Assembly: GCA_003150395.1 (NCBI GenBank)
Contig: QAMI01000022.1
Coordinates: 1-51,727 of the forward strand
Direction of reading: 5' to 3'
Length of the DNA: 51,727 nucleotides
From: Candidatus Gastranaerophilales bacterium
Lineage (GTDB): Bacteria; Cyanobacteriota; Vampirovibrionia; Gastranaerophilales; Gastranaerophilaceae
Both the position numbers and the translations under genes were made by a program. Below, piece after piece: positions 7,548 to 16,374 of this stretch. Every line of letters starts with the position of its first letter. The stretch's first letter is position 1. The notes beneath the pieces are model-generated. The model had not been told where the DNA came from. It made no database searches and saw only the letters and a list, made by a program, of their open reading frames with translations.

Positions 7548-7624
7548 TGGTCGGGATGACACGATTTGAACGTGCGACCCCCTCGTCCCAAGCGAGGTGC
7601 GCTACCAAGCTGCGCTACATCCCG
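7548..7624 (-). tRNA. tRNA-Pro (UGG)
   Basis: On the minus strand the acceptor CGGGATG pairs with CATCCCG. The D arm is GCGCAGCTTGGTAGCGC, the anticodon loop CTTGGGA gives anticodon UGG, the T loop is TTCAAAT, and the 3' CCA is encoded. All arms fold. A truncated copy of its 5' end lies about 140 bp upstream (7755-7785). Confidence 0.95.
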
Positions 7625-7754
7625 ATATTATATTAAATTTTCAACCTCCGGCGCAGCTTGTGGCTCACTAAAGTTCGCTCCATATTATCCGCGACGGCAC
7701 GGGCGCAAATAATACTTAATTATTTGCTTTTGTAGCATTCCCCCGATGGCTCCT

Positions 7755-7785
7755 GCTACATCCCGATATATTAAATTTTCAACCT
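7755..7785 (-). repeat. Truncated duplicate of tRNA-Pro promoter and 5' end
   Basis: This stretch repeats 7614-7647: the first 11 nt of tRNA-Pro plus about 20 nt of upstream sequence, with a 3-nt indel. In the minus-strand direction the match ends after TAGC in the D arm and continues as AGGAGCC instead of GCAGCTT. The DNA between the copies (7648-7754) is GC-richer than its surroundings and contains a hairpin with AATACTTAATT near its centre. Confidence 0.65.
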
Positions 7786-7822
7786 GTTTAATCCTAAACT
7801 AAACAAAATTACAAGTCAAGGC

Positions 7823-8659
7823 TTATGAATTTTTCTCAGTAATAACACTCTGCTTTGCCGCAACTCCAAGGCCAAGCCCTGCTATTACGTATGTCAGCCA
7901 GGCAAATGCGTAATTCCTTTTTAAAGGTTTTAAATTCATTGTGTTATCAACAGCTTTTTTAACTTGTTTTGCCGCGTTTATTCCGCGAAGTGATGCAAGG
8001 CCTTCTTCCAAAATCGTCGGAAGAAATCCTAAAAATCCAAGCGCAAAAGCATGCTTTTCAATAAAAGTTTTTTGTCCGTCAGGTTTTTGTGTGGAATTGT
8101 TTAGTAATACAAGCGCAGTTGGTACAGAGGCGGCGTAAATTCTTGATTTTTGAAGGAATTTTAAAAATTTCCCTTTGTGTGCCGTAATTGCATGACCGAG
8201 TTCGTGCAAAATCAGAGAAGGTTTGCTTTTTGGTGCAACAGCAAGCTTTAACTGGTCCGTATAAAAAGCATTTTGGCCTTTTGCAACAGGTTCAAGTTCC
8301 CCAAGGATATTGATGCCTGATTTACTATATTTCGCTGCAACTTGTGCCGCGTTTGTTTTGTCAATGAATTCTACGGCAACTGTTTTATCTAATTTGTTTT
8401 CACTCAGCATTTTCGATGCAATTTTTTCGACATTTTCACGACTGGTGAACTCTTTTCCCTGCATAAGTTTTTTACCGCACCATTCGGAAGCTTTAGTGAG
8501 TAAAATGGCGATACCTTGCAGTATTCCGGCACTTGCCGCAAGTTTTACGACTCCGTTGTCTTCCTTAGGCTGCGAGTACGTGCGAGGATAACTCTCATAC
8601 GGGTTTGACGTATAATAGCGATGCTGAAAATTTGGAAATCTGTTAGTAATACCTTCCAC
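7823..8659 (-). CDS. Hypothetical membrane protein with HELGH zinc-protease motif
   Basis: Unrecognised 278-aa protein. An N-terminal low-complexity Tyr/Pro/Ser segment carries FPNFQ (residues 8-12). Hydrophobic segments lie at about 38-56, 174-187, 203-217 and 255-270. A HELGH motif at residues 152-156 (LILHELGHAITAHKG) is typical of zincin metallopeptidases, and EEG at 218-220 could supply a third ligand, as in M48-like proteases. I infer a membrane-associated peptidase. The first codon is GTG. It stands alone between tRNA-Pro and the rubredoxin gene. The N-terminal motif links it to other hypothetical proteins in this window. Confidence 0.7.
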   Translation of the reverse strand: MEGITNRFPNFQHRYYTSNPYESYPRTYSQPKEDNGVVKLAASAGILQGIAILLTKASEWCGKKLMQGKEFTSRENVEKIASKMLSENKLDKTVAVEFIDKTNAAQVAAKYSKSGINILGELEPVAKGQNAFYTDQLKLAVAPKSKPSLILHELGHAITAHKGKFLKFLQKSRIYAASVPTALVLLNNSTQKPDGQKTFIEKHAFALGFLGFLPTILEEGLASLRGINAAKQVKKAVDNTMNLKPLKRNYAFAWLTYVIAGLGLGVAAKQSVITEKNS

Positions 8660-8716
8660 GATTTATATAAAACCACTGAAAAGATTTATTTGCTAGTTTT
8701 TTAATGAAATTTTACA

Positions 8717-8851
8717 TTATAAAACTTCAGCAAACTCTTCTTTTGGAGCCGCGCATACTGGGCATAGCCAATCCGGAGGCAGTTCTTCAAATTTGGTTCC
8801 TTCTTTTTCTTCGTCGTAAATATAGCCGCAAACTTTGCATAAATATTTCAT
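8717..8851 (-). CDS. Rubredoxin
   Basis: Small electron carrier with one Fe(Cys)4 centre, 44 aa. It has paired CxxC motifs at Cys5/Cys8 and Cys30/Cys33, with the family sequences CKVCGYIYD and LPPDWLCPVC. I chose the ATG at 8851 because AAAGGAGGT stands 7 nt upstream and because rubredoxins normally begin two to four residues before the first Cys. A longer frame to 8923 runs through that ribosome-binding site. It likely serves oxygen or peroxide reduction in an anaerobe. Divergent from the thioesterase gene, with a shared intergenic region of about 50 bp. Confidence 0.95.
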   Translation of the reverse strand: MKYLCKVCGYIYDEEKEGTKFEELPPDWLCPVCAAPKEEFAEVL

Positions 8852-8900
8852 TTTGTTAACCTCCTTTTCTAATGTTGTTAATTGTGTTAAAATAATTGCT

Positions 8901-9335
8901 ATGGAAAATTTGAAAATACACATTATGAAACAAAAAGTTTATTATGCAGACACTGATGCCTACGGAGTTGTTTGGCACGGTGCCTATTTAAGATGGCTTG
9001 AGGCTGCCCGCGTTGAACTTTGCGAGGATATGGGGCTTAATCTTATTGATTTAAAAAATAATGATATTGCCCTGCCTGTGGTTAATCTTAATGTTCGCTA
9101 CAAAGCTTCTGCAAAACTTAATGACAATCTTATTATTGAGACATTCATCTCTAAGTACAATGGCTTGTCGGTTACATTCTCCCAGCTAATTAAGTCTGCC
9201 GAAACCCAAAAATCTTTTATTGAGGCAGAAATTGATGTCGTGGCAATTAATAATTCAGGAAAACTTTACCGACGTATGCCGTCAGTACTTGCTGAAGCAT
9301 TTGAGCGGGAGGTAAAATGCCTTCAACCCGTCTAA
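8901..9335 (+). CDS. Acyl-CoA thioesterase, YbgC/4HBT hotdog family
   Basis: Hotdog-fold thioesterase of about 144 aa. YYADTDAYGVVWHGAYLRWLEAAR (residues 14-37) is the 4HBT signature, with the catalytic Asp19 and His26. The rest follows the family (FNVRYKASA-like strand, then a conserved ITF-type C-terminal sheet). I take the ATG at 8901. It has no Shine-Dalgarno, but a TGTTAAAAT extended -10-like sequence ends 7 nt before it, so the message may be leaderless. An in-frame ATG at 8925 is the alternative. Its end overlaps the pseudouridine synthase start by 19 nt, implying one operon with that gene and coaE. Confidence 0.88.
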   Translation: MENLKIHIMKQKVYYADTDAYGVVWHGAYLRWLEAARVELCEDMGLNLIDLKNNDIALPVVNLNVRYKASAKLNDNLIIETFISKYNGLSVTFSQLIKSAETQKSFIEAEIDVVAINNSGKLYRRMPSVLAEAFEREVKCLQPV

Positions 9336-10051
9336 ACAAATTTATTGCCTCCTCTGGTCTGTGTTCAAGAAGAAAAGCTGATGAACTTATTGAAAGCGGT
9401 GTAGTTTTTGTAAATGGCAAAAAAGTTACAGAACTGGGTTTTCTGGTTGGAGCAAAAGACAAGGTTTTTGTTAATCAAAAGCAAATCCGTCCTGTTAAAC
9501 ACGAATACTACAGATTTTATAAACCTGCCGGCTACATTACAACGGCTGAGGACGAAAAAGGCCGGAAAACAATATATGACTTACTTCCTGAAAGTATGTA
9601 TCATTTAAGACCTGTAGGACGTTTAGACAAAGATTCAACCGGCCTCTTGATTTTAACAAATGATGGTGATTTAATAAATGAGCTGACTCATCCTTCAGTG
9701 AAAGTTCCAAAAGTTTATCTTGTTTCAATTGAAAGTAATATTCATCCTCATGAATTAGAGCAGATGGCGGCAGGGATTGAGATTGAACCTGGCAAAAAGG
9801 CTTATGCGGATATAACAGTATTGGAAGCTGATAAAAAGCATACTTATATGCAAATCACACTTTATCAGGGAATGAACAGGCAAATTCGAAAGATGTTTGA
9901 GCATTTTGGATATGAGGTTAAAACTTTAAAACGTATTCAGCATGCTATAATAAATTTAGATGGTTTAAAGCGGGGTGAGTTTAAACCGATAAAACCAAGG
10001 CAGATTAAGGATTTAAAAAATTTCATGAGCAGGATTAAGAACAATGATTAA
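9317..10051 (+). CDS. rRNA pseudouridine synthase, RsuA/RluB/RluF family
   Basis: Converts specific uridines of ribosomal RNA to pseudouridine. The N-terminal S4 RNA-binding domain (residues 3-60: LNKFIASSGLCSRRKADELIESG) is followed by the catalytic domain with GRLDKDSTGLLILTNDG, where Asp104 is the nucleophile. The next motif is MNRQIRKMFEHFGYEV. Length (244 aa) is normal for the family. RluB (23S U2605) is the most likely assignment, but RsuA cannot be excluded. It overlaps the thioesterase by 19 nt and coaE by 8 nt, indicating translational coupling. Confidence 0.92.
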   Translation: MPSTRLNKFIASSGLCSRRKADELIESGVVFVNGKKVTELGFLVGAKDKVFVNQKQIRPVKHEYYRFYKPAGYITTAEDEKGRKTIYDLLPESMYHLRPVGRLDKDSTGLLILTNDGDLINELTHPSVKVPKVYLVSIESNIHPHELEQMAAGIEIEPGKKAYADITVLEADKKHTYMQITLYQGMNRQIRKMFEHFGYEVKTLKRIQHAIINLDGLKRGEFKPIKPRQIKDLKNFMSRIKNND

Positions 10052-10691
10052 AGTCGCAATTACCGGGAACATTGCCGCAGGCAAATCAACAGTAGAAAAA
10101 ATTTTGATAAATCAAGGTTATTCTGTTTTAAATACAGATAATGTTGGTCACGATCTTTTGGATGGAAAACCCGATGTATTTAAATCTTTTCCTTTTTATA
10201 TTGATGTTGCCAAGGAAGTTTTGCGTGCATTTAAAGGATATGAAATATTGGATGAAAGCGGGCGTATTTGCAGGAATAAACTTGGAAAACTGGTTTTTTC
10301 CGATAAAACCTTGCTTAGACGTCTGGAGTCTGTAATTCACCCTCTGGTAAGACTTAAAATATACGAATTTTTTGAAGAACATAAAGATGAAACAGTTGTA
10401 TTTGTATCAGTTCCGCAGTTGTATGAAGCAGAAATGCAATACATGTTTGATAAAGTTTTACTTGTATTCTCTGAAGACAAATATAGATATAAACGTCTTT
10501 TAAAACGTGACGGTTATACTGAAGAATATGCTTCAGCCCGTATTAATGCCCAGATGTCACAGGTTGATAAACTTCTTTTATGTGATGATTGTATTGAAAA
10601 CGATGGAACTATTGGGGAATTAAAGGTTCGTATTGCTTATCTTCTTAATGAATACAAACATTATAAACCTAAACGGGTACGAAAACCCTGA
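10044..10691 (+). CDS. coaE: Dephospho-CoA kinase
   Basis: Catalyses the last step of coenzyme A synthesis, phosphorylating the 3'-OH of dephospho-CoA. The P-loop GNIAAGKS is at residues 8-15. The central region has the CoaE pattern LRRLESVIHPLVRLKI, followed by VFVSVPQLYEAEMQYMFD and the lid-type LLKRDGYTEEYASARINAQM. At 215 aa it has the usual length. The start overlaps the upstream pseudouridine synthase by 8 nt. Its last 23 nt overlap the end of the convergent gene at 10669-11442. Confidence 0.93.
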   Translation: MIKVAITGNIAAGKSTVEKILINQGYSVLNTDNVGHDLLDGKPDVFKSFPFYIDVAKEVLRAFKGYEILDESGRICRNKLGKLVFSDKTLLRRLESVIHPLVRLKIYEFFEEHKDETVVFVSVPQLYEAEMQYMFDKVLLVFSEDKYRYKRLLKRDGYTEEYASARINAQMSQVDKLLLCDDCIENDGTIGELKVRIAYLLNEYKHYKPKRVRKP

Positions 10692-11442
10692 CGTTATCGG
10701 ATTCTTTAATATTATTGTTTACAAAAAAGCTTATTGCATTTCCATTGCCGTCAGTTGTTTCGGTGTGTCCGTATCTCGAATTGTATCCAGCATCGCCTGG
10801 AGCGTAGCATAAAATGCATCCAGCAGGAAGTTTTTTGATATCCTTTGCGGCAATGGATACTTCTTTAAAGTTTGCAGTATTATTTTTCAGAATTGCCGGC
10901 ATATCATCAGCATCACCTGATTGATATGAACCAAGTCCTGCATTTGCAATACCAGTTTTAACTGCTCTTGCACAGTATCCTTTTTGAGAATTCTGTAGAC
11001 CGTTGATAGTTGCAGCTGCAAGTTTTGCGCCTTTTTCTTTGTTGTAAATCTTTGCAACCTCAGCAAGTGTTGTGGTTGTTGAAGGTTTTAGATTTGAGTA
11101 AGAAGACGTTTTCTTTGTTGAGAATTTAGAAAAATCTAATTTTGGCATTTTAATTTCGGGCATAACAGGATAAGCCGGCATGAAATCAAAATTCATAAAT
11201 CTTGTGCTGTCGAAATGTTTTCCTGAAAGTTCAGGATAAAAAGTATCTTCTGAGTATGAAGACGGAGGAATAAGAGGCATTTCAAACAACCTGAAAGCAG
11301 GCATTGAAAAGTTAAACAGATTTACGTTTGTAGTAAAAACCGGTGGCAATGAGGGTGTGAACGCCGGCATGCTGAAAGGAGCCTGAACACCATTAAACCC
11401 GAAAAAATTAAAGTTATTAAAATTTGCAAATCCGAATGTCAA
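10669..11442 (-). CDS. Putative cell-wall hydrolase-like protein (CHAP/NlpC-like C-terminus)
   Basis: Unrecognised 257-aa protein with two parts. Residues 1-120 are rich in Phe, Pro and Met, with repeated MPAF/MP.I motifs and no clear signal peptide. The C-terminal ~130 residues contain GYCARAVKTGIANAGLG and later GHTETTDGNG. This Cys...His order resembles papain-like CHAP or NlpC/P60 peptidoglycan amidases, so a hydrolase is plausible but unproven. The start is a TTG with GAGGA about 8 nt upstream. It converges on coaE with a 23-nt overlap. Confidence 0.65.
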   Translation of the reverse strand: MTFGFANFNNFNFFGFNGVQAPFSMPAFTPSLPPVFTTNVNLFNFSMPAFRLFEMPLIPPSSYSEDTFYPELSGKHFDSTRFMNFDFMPAYPVMPEIKMPKLDFSKFSTKKTSSYSNLKPSTTTTLAEVAKIYNKEKGAKLAAATINGLQNSQKGYCARAVKTGIANAGLGSYQSGDADDMPAILKNNTANFKEVSIAAKDIKKLPAGCILCYAPGDAGYNSRYGHTETTDGNGNAISFFVNNNIKESDNVRVFVPV

Positions 11443-11554
11443 AACAATATTCCTCTTAATTCCTCTATTTATATAAAGGAATTTTCTATAGAAAAATTGC
11501 CATAATGTAACGGTTTGTAAAGTTTAAGCTGTATATGCATACCCGAACTGTATA

Positions 11555-12829
11555 TCAAGAAAGCGGATTGATTACAATGCCTGACAAAAGTTTCGGATAA
11601 AAATACGTAGACTTTTGCGGCATGCGGCAGCCGGCAGCCGAAATTCGTCTGATATCTTCGATTTTCGGATACGCCATGATGAATGAGGCTTCGGCTTTGC
11701 CCAAATCAATCATGTCAAAGGCTTCATTTTCAACTTTGATGTATTTAATACCATCTTGAGACATCTGCTCTTCTTCTGTAAAACCGAGTTCTTTTGTAAG
11801 GATTACTTTGTGTAAAACTGTTAAATCAAGAGTTTTTAAAACTTCAGGCACTTCAAATTCATCCAAAATTGAACTTACATCTTCGCGTAAGGTTAAAAGA
11901 TAGAATTTGTTGACATTCTTCATATACAAGCCCATTGAAATCTTATCTTTTGCTGATTTTTCAATCGCGTCAAGAAATTCTTTTTTTACTTCCCGCTTGT
12001 TTGCGCCTGTGAAAGTGTAATCTTTTACATCAAAGTATTTTTTGACGCTTTCCAAAAGCACGTAAGGCTCAATCCATTTTGTGATAATTCTGTGAGTCGG
12101 ATAAATCAGCAAATCATCATCCATATTTGTAAAATAACTCATTACATAATTAGCTTCACCTGCGTTTTCTCCTAATGAATTTCTGTAATTCAGTGCAGTT
12201 TCGTAGCGGTGATGTCCGTCAGCAATAAGCAGTGTTTTGTCTGCTAAAACCCTTTCTATAAGCGAAATTATTTCGTCATCTTCGATTTTGTAAACAATAT
12301 TTTGAACCCCGTTGTCGTCAGTGACATCAATGAACGGCTTTGCGCTTAAGTCAACAGCATTTTCGATTTGTTTTTCAGGGTCTGAGTAAACCATAAATAT
12401 CTGAGAAAAATTTGCTTTGCAGGCTTTTGTAAGTTTAAGCCTGTCTTCCTTCGGACCGCTCATTGTGAATTCATGCGGAAGAATATTTTTTGTTGAAAAG
12501 TCTTCTATTTTGTTGCGTGCGATAAATCCTTTGCGGACAACCTCTTTTCCATTAAGCTTGTATTTTTGTACCAAATACAAAATTACAGGCTTTTCATTTT
12601 TTACAAGGATATTTTCGCTGAGCCAGTTTTGAAAGCTTTTTGCTGCATCTTCATAAGGGTTTTCAGCATTTGAAAGAATTAAGCGCGTGATGTTGTAAGG
12701 GCTTCTTTCATAAAGTTCATCGCGGTATTTCTCGCTTATAACATCATAAGGCGGCGCGATAACTTCATTAATCTTAACTTTTTCCTGATTATAAACGATT
12801 GCATTTAATGGTTTAATTTCAATTGCCAT
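11555..12829 (-). CDS. DUF1015 family protein
   Basis: Conserved protein of unknown biochemical function, 424 aa. The family is recognised from KPLNAIVYN near the start, VIAPPYDVIS, NITRLIL, LIADGHHRYETALNYR, and YPTHRII. The N-terminus is set at ATG 12829, preceded by AGGTG and 1 nt beyond the stop codon of the ABC exporter (TAATATG). A longer frame to 12871 overlaps that gene. The tight spacing indicates translational coupling with the exporter. DUF1015 proteins are sometimes linked to serine/threonine or amino-acid metabolism, but nothing here shows that. Confidence 0.9.
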   Translation of the reverse strand: MAIEIKPLNAIVYNQEKVKINEVIAPPYDVISEKYRDELYERSPYNITRLILSNAENPYEDAAKSFQNWLSENILVKNEKPVILYLVQKYKLNGKEVVRKGFIARNKIEDFSTKNILPHEFTMSGPKEDRLKLTKACKANFSQIFMVYSDPEKQIENAVDLSAKPFIDVTDDNGVQNIVYKIEDDEIISLIERVLADKTLLIADGHHRYETALNYRNSLGENAGEANYVMSYFTNMDDDLLIYPTHRIITKWIEPYVLLESVKKYFDVKDYTFTGANKREVKKEFLDAIEKSAKDKISMGLYMKNVNKFYLLTLREDVSSILDEFEVPEVLKTLDLTVLHKVILTKELGFTEEEQMSQDGIKYIKVENEAFDMIDLGKAEASFIMAYPKIEDIRRISAAGCRMPQKSTYFYPKLLSGIVINPLS

Positions 12830-12830
12830 A

Positions 12831-14663
12831 TTACACCTGCGCTTCTTCTTGTGCTTTAAACTGCATTTCATAAAGATTTCTGTAAATACCGTCAGGAAGC
12901 ATCATTAACTGGTCATGTGAACCTAATTCAGCAAGTTCTCCTTCGTTTACAACCGCAATTCGGTCTGCATTTTTGATTGTTGAAAGCCTGTGGGCAATTA
13001 CAAAAACTGTTTTATTTTTGATTAAGTTGTCAAGCGCTCTTTGTACAATTGCTTCTGATTTATTGTCAAGAGCGGATGTTGCCTCATCTAAGATTACAAT
13101 TGGTGCGTCTTTCAAAATTGCACGCGCAATCGCAACTCTCTGGCGCTGCCCGCCTGAAAGCGTTGCGCCGCGTTCGCCGACAACTGTATCTAGACCATCA
13201 TCAAGAGCATCTATAAATTCATCTAAATGCGCCATCTCAATAGCTTTTTCCAGCTGTTCAGGTGTTGCTCCTTCATTTCCCATCATTATGTTGTCACGGA
13301 TTGTGCCTGAGAATAGGAAATTATCCTGAAATACAAATGCTATATTGTTTCTTAGTGATTTCAGGTCAAATTTTCTGATATCAACACCGTCAAACTCAAT
13401 TGACCCTGATTTGACATCATAAAATCTTGGCAAAAGACTTACCACAGTACTTTTACCTCCGCCGGAGTTGCCGACAAGTGCTATTGTCTCATTCTTATTA
13501 ACGGATAGGCTGAAATTTTTTAAAACTGGTGTGTCTTTTTCGTATTCAAAATATACATTTTTAAAGTCGATTGTTTTTTCAAACCCGTTCATTGCAAAAC
13601 CATTTTCAGGAGATTTGATATGAGGAACCAAATCAAATAGTTCAAAAGTTCTTCCCATTGCAACAAAAGTCTTTTGGAGTGCTGTAAGATTGTGTCCAAG
13701 AGTTTTTGTCGGCTTGTAAAGAAGCAATAACGAAGTTACGAAAGACGCAAAACTCCCGGCGGTCATTTGGCCTGTGAGTATTAAGTGGTTTCCGTAAGCC
13801 ATAACAAGCGCAATTCCAACAGAGCAGACTGAATACATAATTGGTGACATCCAGCCGACGCGTTTTGAAAGAGACATTTCTAGATGAAACTGTTCGTGGA
13901 TTTGTTTTTCAAATTTTTGGTTCTGCTGGTCTTGCAGATTGTAAGCTGCCATGATTTTATTTCCGGCAAATGTTTCGTTAAAATTTGTTGTCATGTTCCC
14001 GCCGACAACCATTGAGGCATTGGAAACTTTTTTGATTTTCTTTCTTATGAAAAGCACCGGAGTAATTGCGATTGCCATGATTGTCACGCCAATGATTGCA
14101 AGTTTCCAGGAATTATACAGCAGAACAGCAACAAGTCCTACAAGTCCGAAAATTGTTGCAATAAAAGATTTCAAAGTATCGATTATATTTTTCGAAGCAG
14201 TTTCGGGGTCTGTCAAAAATCTTGTAAGCACAATGCCTGAAGAATTTACGTCATAAAACTGCGGGTCAAGTCCGGTTAATTTATGAAATAAATCAATTTT
14301 TAAAGCATTAGAAATTTTATTTCCTGTCCAGTCTGTGAAATAACTGCTTAGGTATTTCAAAATTCCCTGAAACAGTGCAAATGCAACAATACCGAATGGA
14401 ATGACAGTTGCTAGAAATATTTGCGAATGAACAGTAAAACCAAGAAAAGTCCAAGTGTGTTCCGGATTTCCGTTAACCACGTAATCAAGATACGGTTTTA
14501 ATGATAATGCCACGACTCCGTCCAAAAGCCCCAATGGTATTGCAATAATCAAATTTATCACGGCTCTTCCCATAACCGGCTTCATATATGGAAAAATCCT
14601 TTTTAGAAGATAGCCGTAATTAAATGCTTCTTTTGATGTCGTGTCTTTTAGCTTATATTCCAT
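12831..14663 (-). CDS. ABC exporter, MsbA-like (fused permease and ATPase)
   Basis: Half-transporter of 610 aa that works as a homodimer. A six-helix type IV ABC transmembrane domain occupies about residues 25-330. The nucleotide-binding domain is about 363-600, with Walker A GNSGGGKST (398-406), signature LSGGQRQRVAIARA, Walker B VILDEATSALD and switch His in IAHRLS. The best functional guess is lipid A or other lipid flipping, given lpxK in the same window, but multidrug or peptide export by the same family is possible. AAGGGG precedes the start. It is upstream of, and coupled to, the DUF1015 gene. Confidence 0.9.
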   Translation of the reverse strand: MEYKLKDTTSKEAFNYGYLLKRIFPYMKPVMGRAVINLIIAIPLGLLDGVVALSLKPYLDYVVNGNPEHTWTFLGFTVHSQIFLATVIPFGIVAFALFQGILKYLSSYFTDWTGNKISNALKIDLFHKLTGLDPQFYDVNSSGIVLTRFLTDPETASKNIIDTLKSFIATIFGLVGLVAVLLYNSWKLAIIGVTIMAIAITPVLFIRKKIKKVSNASMVVGGNMTTNFNETFAGNKIMAAYNLQDQQNQKFEKQIHEQFHLEMSLSKRVGWMSPIMYSVCSVGIALVMAYGNHLILTGQMTAGSFASFVTSLLLLYKPTKTLGHNLTALQKTFVAMGRTFELFDLVPHIKSPENGFAMNGFEKTIDFKNVYFEYEKDTPVLKNFSLSVNKNETIALVGNSGGGKSTVVSLLPRFYDVKSGSIEFDGVDIRKFDLKSLRNNIAFVFQDNFLFSGTIRDNIMMGNEGATPEQLEKAIEMAHLDEFIDALDDGLDTVVGERGATLSGGQRQRVAIARAILKDAPIVILDEATSALDNKSEAIVQRALDNLIKNKTVFVIAHRLSTIKNADRIAVVNEGELAELGSHDQLMMLPDGIYRNLYEMQFKAQEEAQV

Positions 14664-14785
14664 TTTTATCGTACCCCTTAATCAAATATCCCATGCTTTT
14701 AATTATGTCATAAATATTGCAAATTTACAAAAAAACGTTTTCAATGTATTATTTCTATATAAATTATTTTACAGGAGTATAAAGC

Positions 14786-16093
14786 ATGCAAATTTGCGTA
14801 ATAGGAACTGGATATGTCGGGTTAGTTGCAGGAACTTGTCTTGCGGATATGGGAAACGATGTTATCTGTGTTGATAATGACCAGAAAAAACTAGAACAGC
14901 TTGAAAAAGGTATTATTCCGATTTATGAGCCGGGACTGGAAGAACTTATTAAGGCAAATACTCTTGAAGGTCGTTTGAAATTTACTGATGATTTAAAAAT
15001 GGCTGTTCAAAAATCTCAGGTGTGCTTTATTGCTGTAGGAACGCCGCAAAGTGAGGATGGATCAGCAGATTTGCAGTATGTTATGAATGTTGCTGAAAGT
15101 ATCGGCAAAGCTATGAACGGCTACAAAGTTATAGTTGATAAATCAACCGTTCCGGTTGGTACTGCCGAAAAAGTTACTGCGGTAATTAAAAAATATTATG
15201 ATGGCGAATTTGATGTTGTGTCAAATCCTGAGTTCTTAAAGCAGGGTGCAGCGGTTGATGACTTTTTGAAACCTGACCGCGTTGTTATTGGGTCAAATTC
15301 TCCTAAAGCTACTGCAATTATGCAAGAGGTTTATGCTCCGTTTTTCAGAACCGCAAGCCGCTTTGTAATTATGGATGTGAAATCTGCCGAAATGACAAAA
15401 TATGCGGCAAATTCATTTTTGGCTTTAAAAATCTCTTATGCAAACGAGATTGCGAATATTTGCGAAGCTGTCGGCGCTGATGCTGAAATGGTTAGAAACG
15501 GAATGTGCTCTGACAAACGTATCGGGACACAGTTTTTATTCCCGGGGCTTGGATATGGCGGAAGCTGTTTCCCGAAAGATGTTAAAGCTCTTTTGAAGAC
15601 TGCAAAAGATTACGGCTGCGGGCATAGGTTGATTGAAGCTGCAGATGAAGTTAATAAAGAACAGCGCGTGATTTTTATTCAAAAAATTCTAGGTCGTTTC
15701 GGGCTGAATTTGAAAGGAAAAACTTTTGCTGTATGGGGGCTTGCGTTTAAACCTAAAACAAATGACATGCGCATGGCGCCTGCGATTACAATCGTGAACG
15801 CACTTCTTGAATTTGGGGCAACGGTCAAGGCGTATGATCCTAAAGCCTTCGATTATGCGAAAAATCTATGGGGCGATAAAATTTATTATGCGAAAAACTC
15901 CTACGATGCAATCGAGAACGCTGATGCAATGCTTTTACTGACAGAATGGAACGAATTCCGCCGTCCGGATTTTGACAGGATGAAATCATTGATGGAACAG
16001 CCTGTAATTTTTGACGGACGCAATCAGTATGAAGCCGAACGTATGATTCAGCGTGGGTTTGAGTATTATTGCGTAGGTAAAAAAACAAAATAA
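14786..16093 (+). CDS. ugd: UDP-glucose 6-dehydrogenase
   Basis: Oxidises UDP-glucose to UDP-glucuronate with two NAD+, supplying precursors for surface polysaccharides. The N-terminal Rossmann motif GTGYVGLVAGTCLA is at residues 7-20. The active-site sequence GYGGSCFPKD contains the catalytic Cys261 and Lys265. The C-terminal UDP-binding domain has WGLAFKPKTNDMRMAP and LLTEWNEFR. Length (435 aa) is normal. AGGAG stands 8 nt before the ATG and a strong terminator follows at 16092-16118, so it is probably a single-gene unit. It is divergent from the ABC exporter. Confidence 0.95.
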   Translation: MQICVIGTGYVGLVAGTCLADMGNDVICVDNDQKKLEQLEKGIIPIYEPGLEELIKANTLEGRLKFTDDLKMAVQKSQVCFIAVGTPQSEDGSADLQYVMNVAESIGKAMNGYKVIVDKSTVPVGTAEKVTAVIKKYYDGEFDVVSNPEFLKQGAAVDDFLKPDRVVIGSNSPKATAIMQEVYAPFFRTASRFVIMDVKSAEMTKYAANSFLALKISYANEIANICEAVGADAEMVRNGMCSDKRIGTQFLFPGLGYGGSCFPKDVKALLKTAKDYGCGHRLIEAADEVNKEQRVIFIQKILGRFGLNLKGKTFAVWGLAFKPKTNDMRMAPAITIVNALLEFGATVKAYDPKAFDYAKNLWGDKIYYAKNSYDAIENADAMLLLTEWNEFRRPDFDRMKSLMEQPVIFDGRNQYEAERMIQRGFEYYCVGKKTK

Positions 16094-16118
16094 AAAAAGA
16101 GCTTAATGCTCTTTTTTT
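16092..16118 (+). terminator. Rho-independent terminator after ugd
   Basis: AAAAAAAGAGC, loop TTAAT, then GCTCTTTTTTT, starting at the ugd stop codon. Confidence 0.85.
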
Positions 16119-16215
16119 ATTTTTCGAAGTAACCTACTAAGCAAGTACTTTTAACCTCATCTTGCACTCACTGCTCTAACCATTTAGAGAGAAAAACTGT
16201 TGTAGGAAGAGGATG

Positions 16216-16290
16216 TTCAATAGAGTTTGCATAAGATTGCCCCTTTCTTCCCTTCTTACATACGGAAGAGAACCTTTATGTTCTATTGAA
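16216..16290. ncRNA. Unassigned structured segment beside tRNA-Leu
   Basis: TTCAATAGA (16216-16224) is perfectly complementary to TCTATTGAA (16282-16290), closing a ~57-nt region that contains an inner TCTTCC/GGAAGA pairing. It lies directly 3' of tRNA-Leu on the minus strand and has no reading frame. It could be a processed trailer, a small RNA or a tRNA-derived relic: the adjacent 16150-16190 reads like a tRNA D arm (AATGGTTAGAGCA) on the minus strand. I do not recognise a known RNA family. Confidence 0.3.
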
Positions 16291-16295
16291 TAAAA

Positions 16296-16374
16296 TGGGC
16301 ATGAAGAGACTCGAACTCCCACGCGTTAGCACTAGTTCCTAAGACTAGCGTGTCTACCATTCCACCACATGCCC
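16296..16374 (-). tRNA. tRNA-Leu (UAG)
   Basis: On the minus strand the acceptor GGGCATG pairs with CATGCCC. The D arm contains GGAATGGTAGACAC, the anticodon loop CTTAGGA gives UAG, there is a class II-type extended variable arm, and the T loop is TTCGAGT. CCA is not encoded. Confidence 0.93.
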
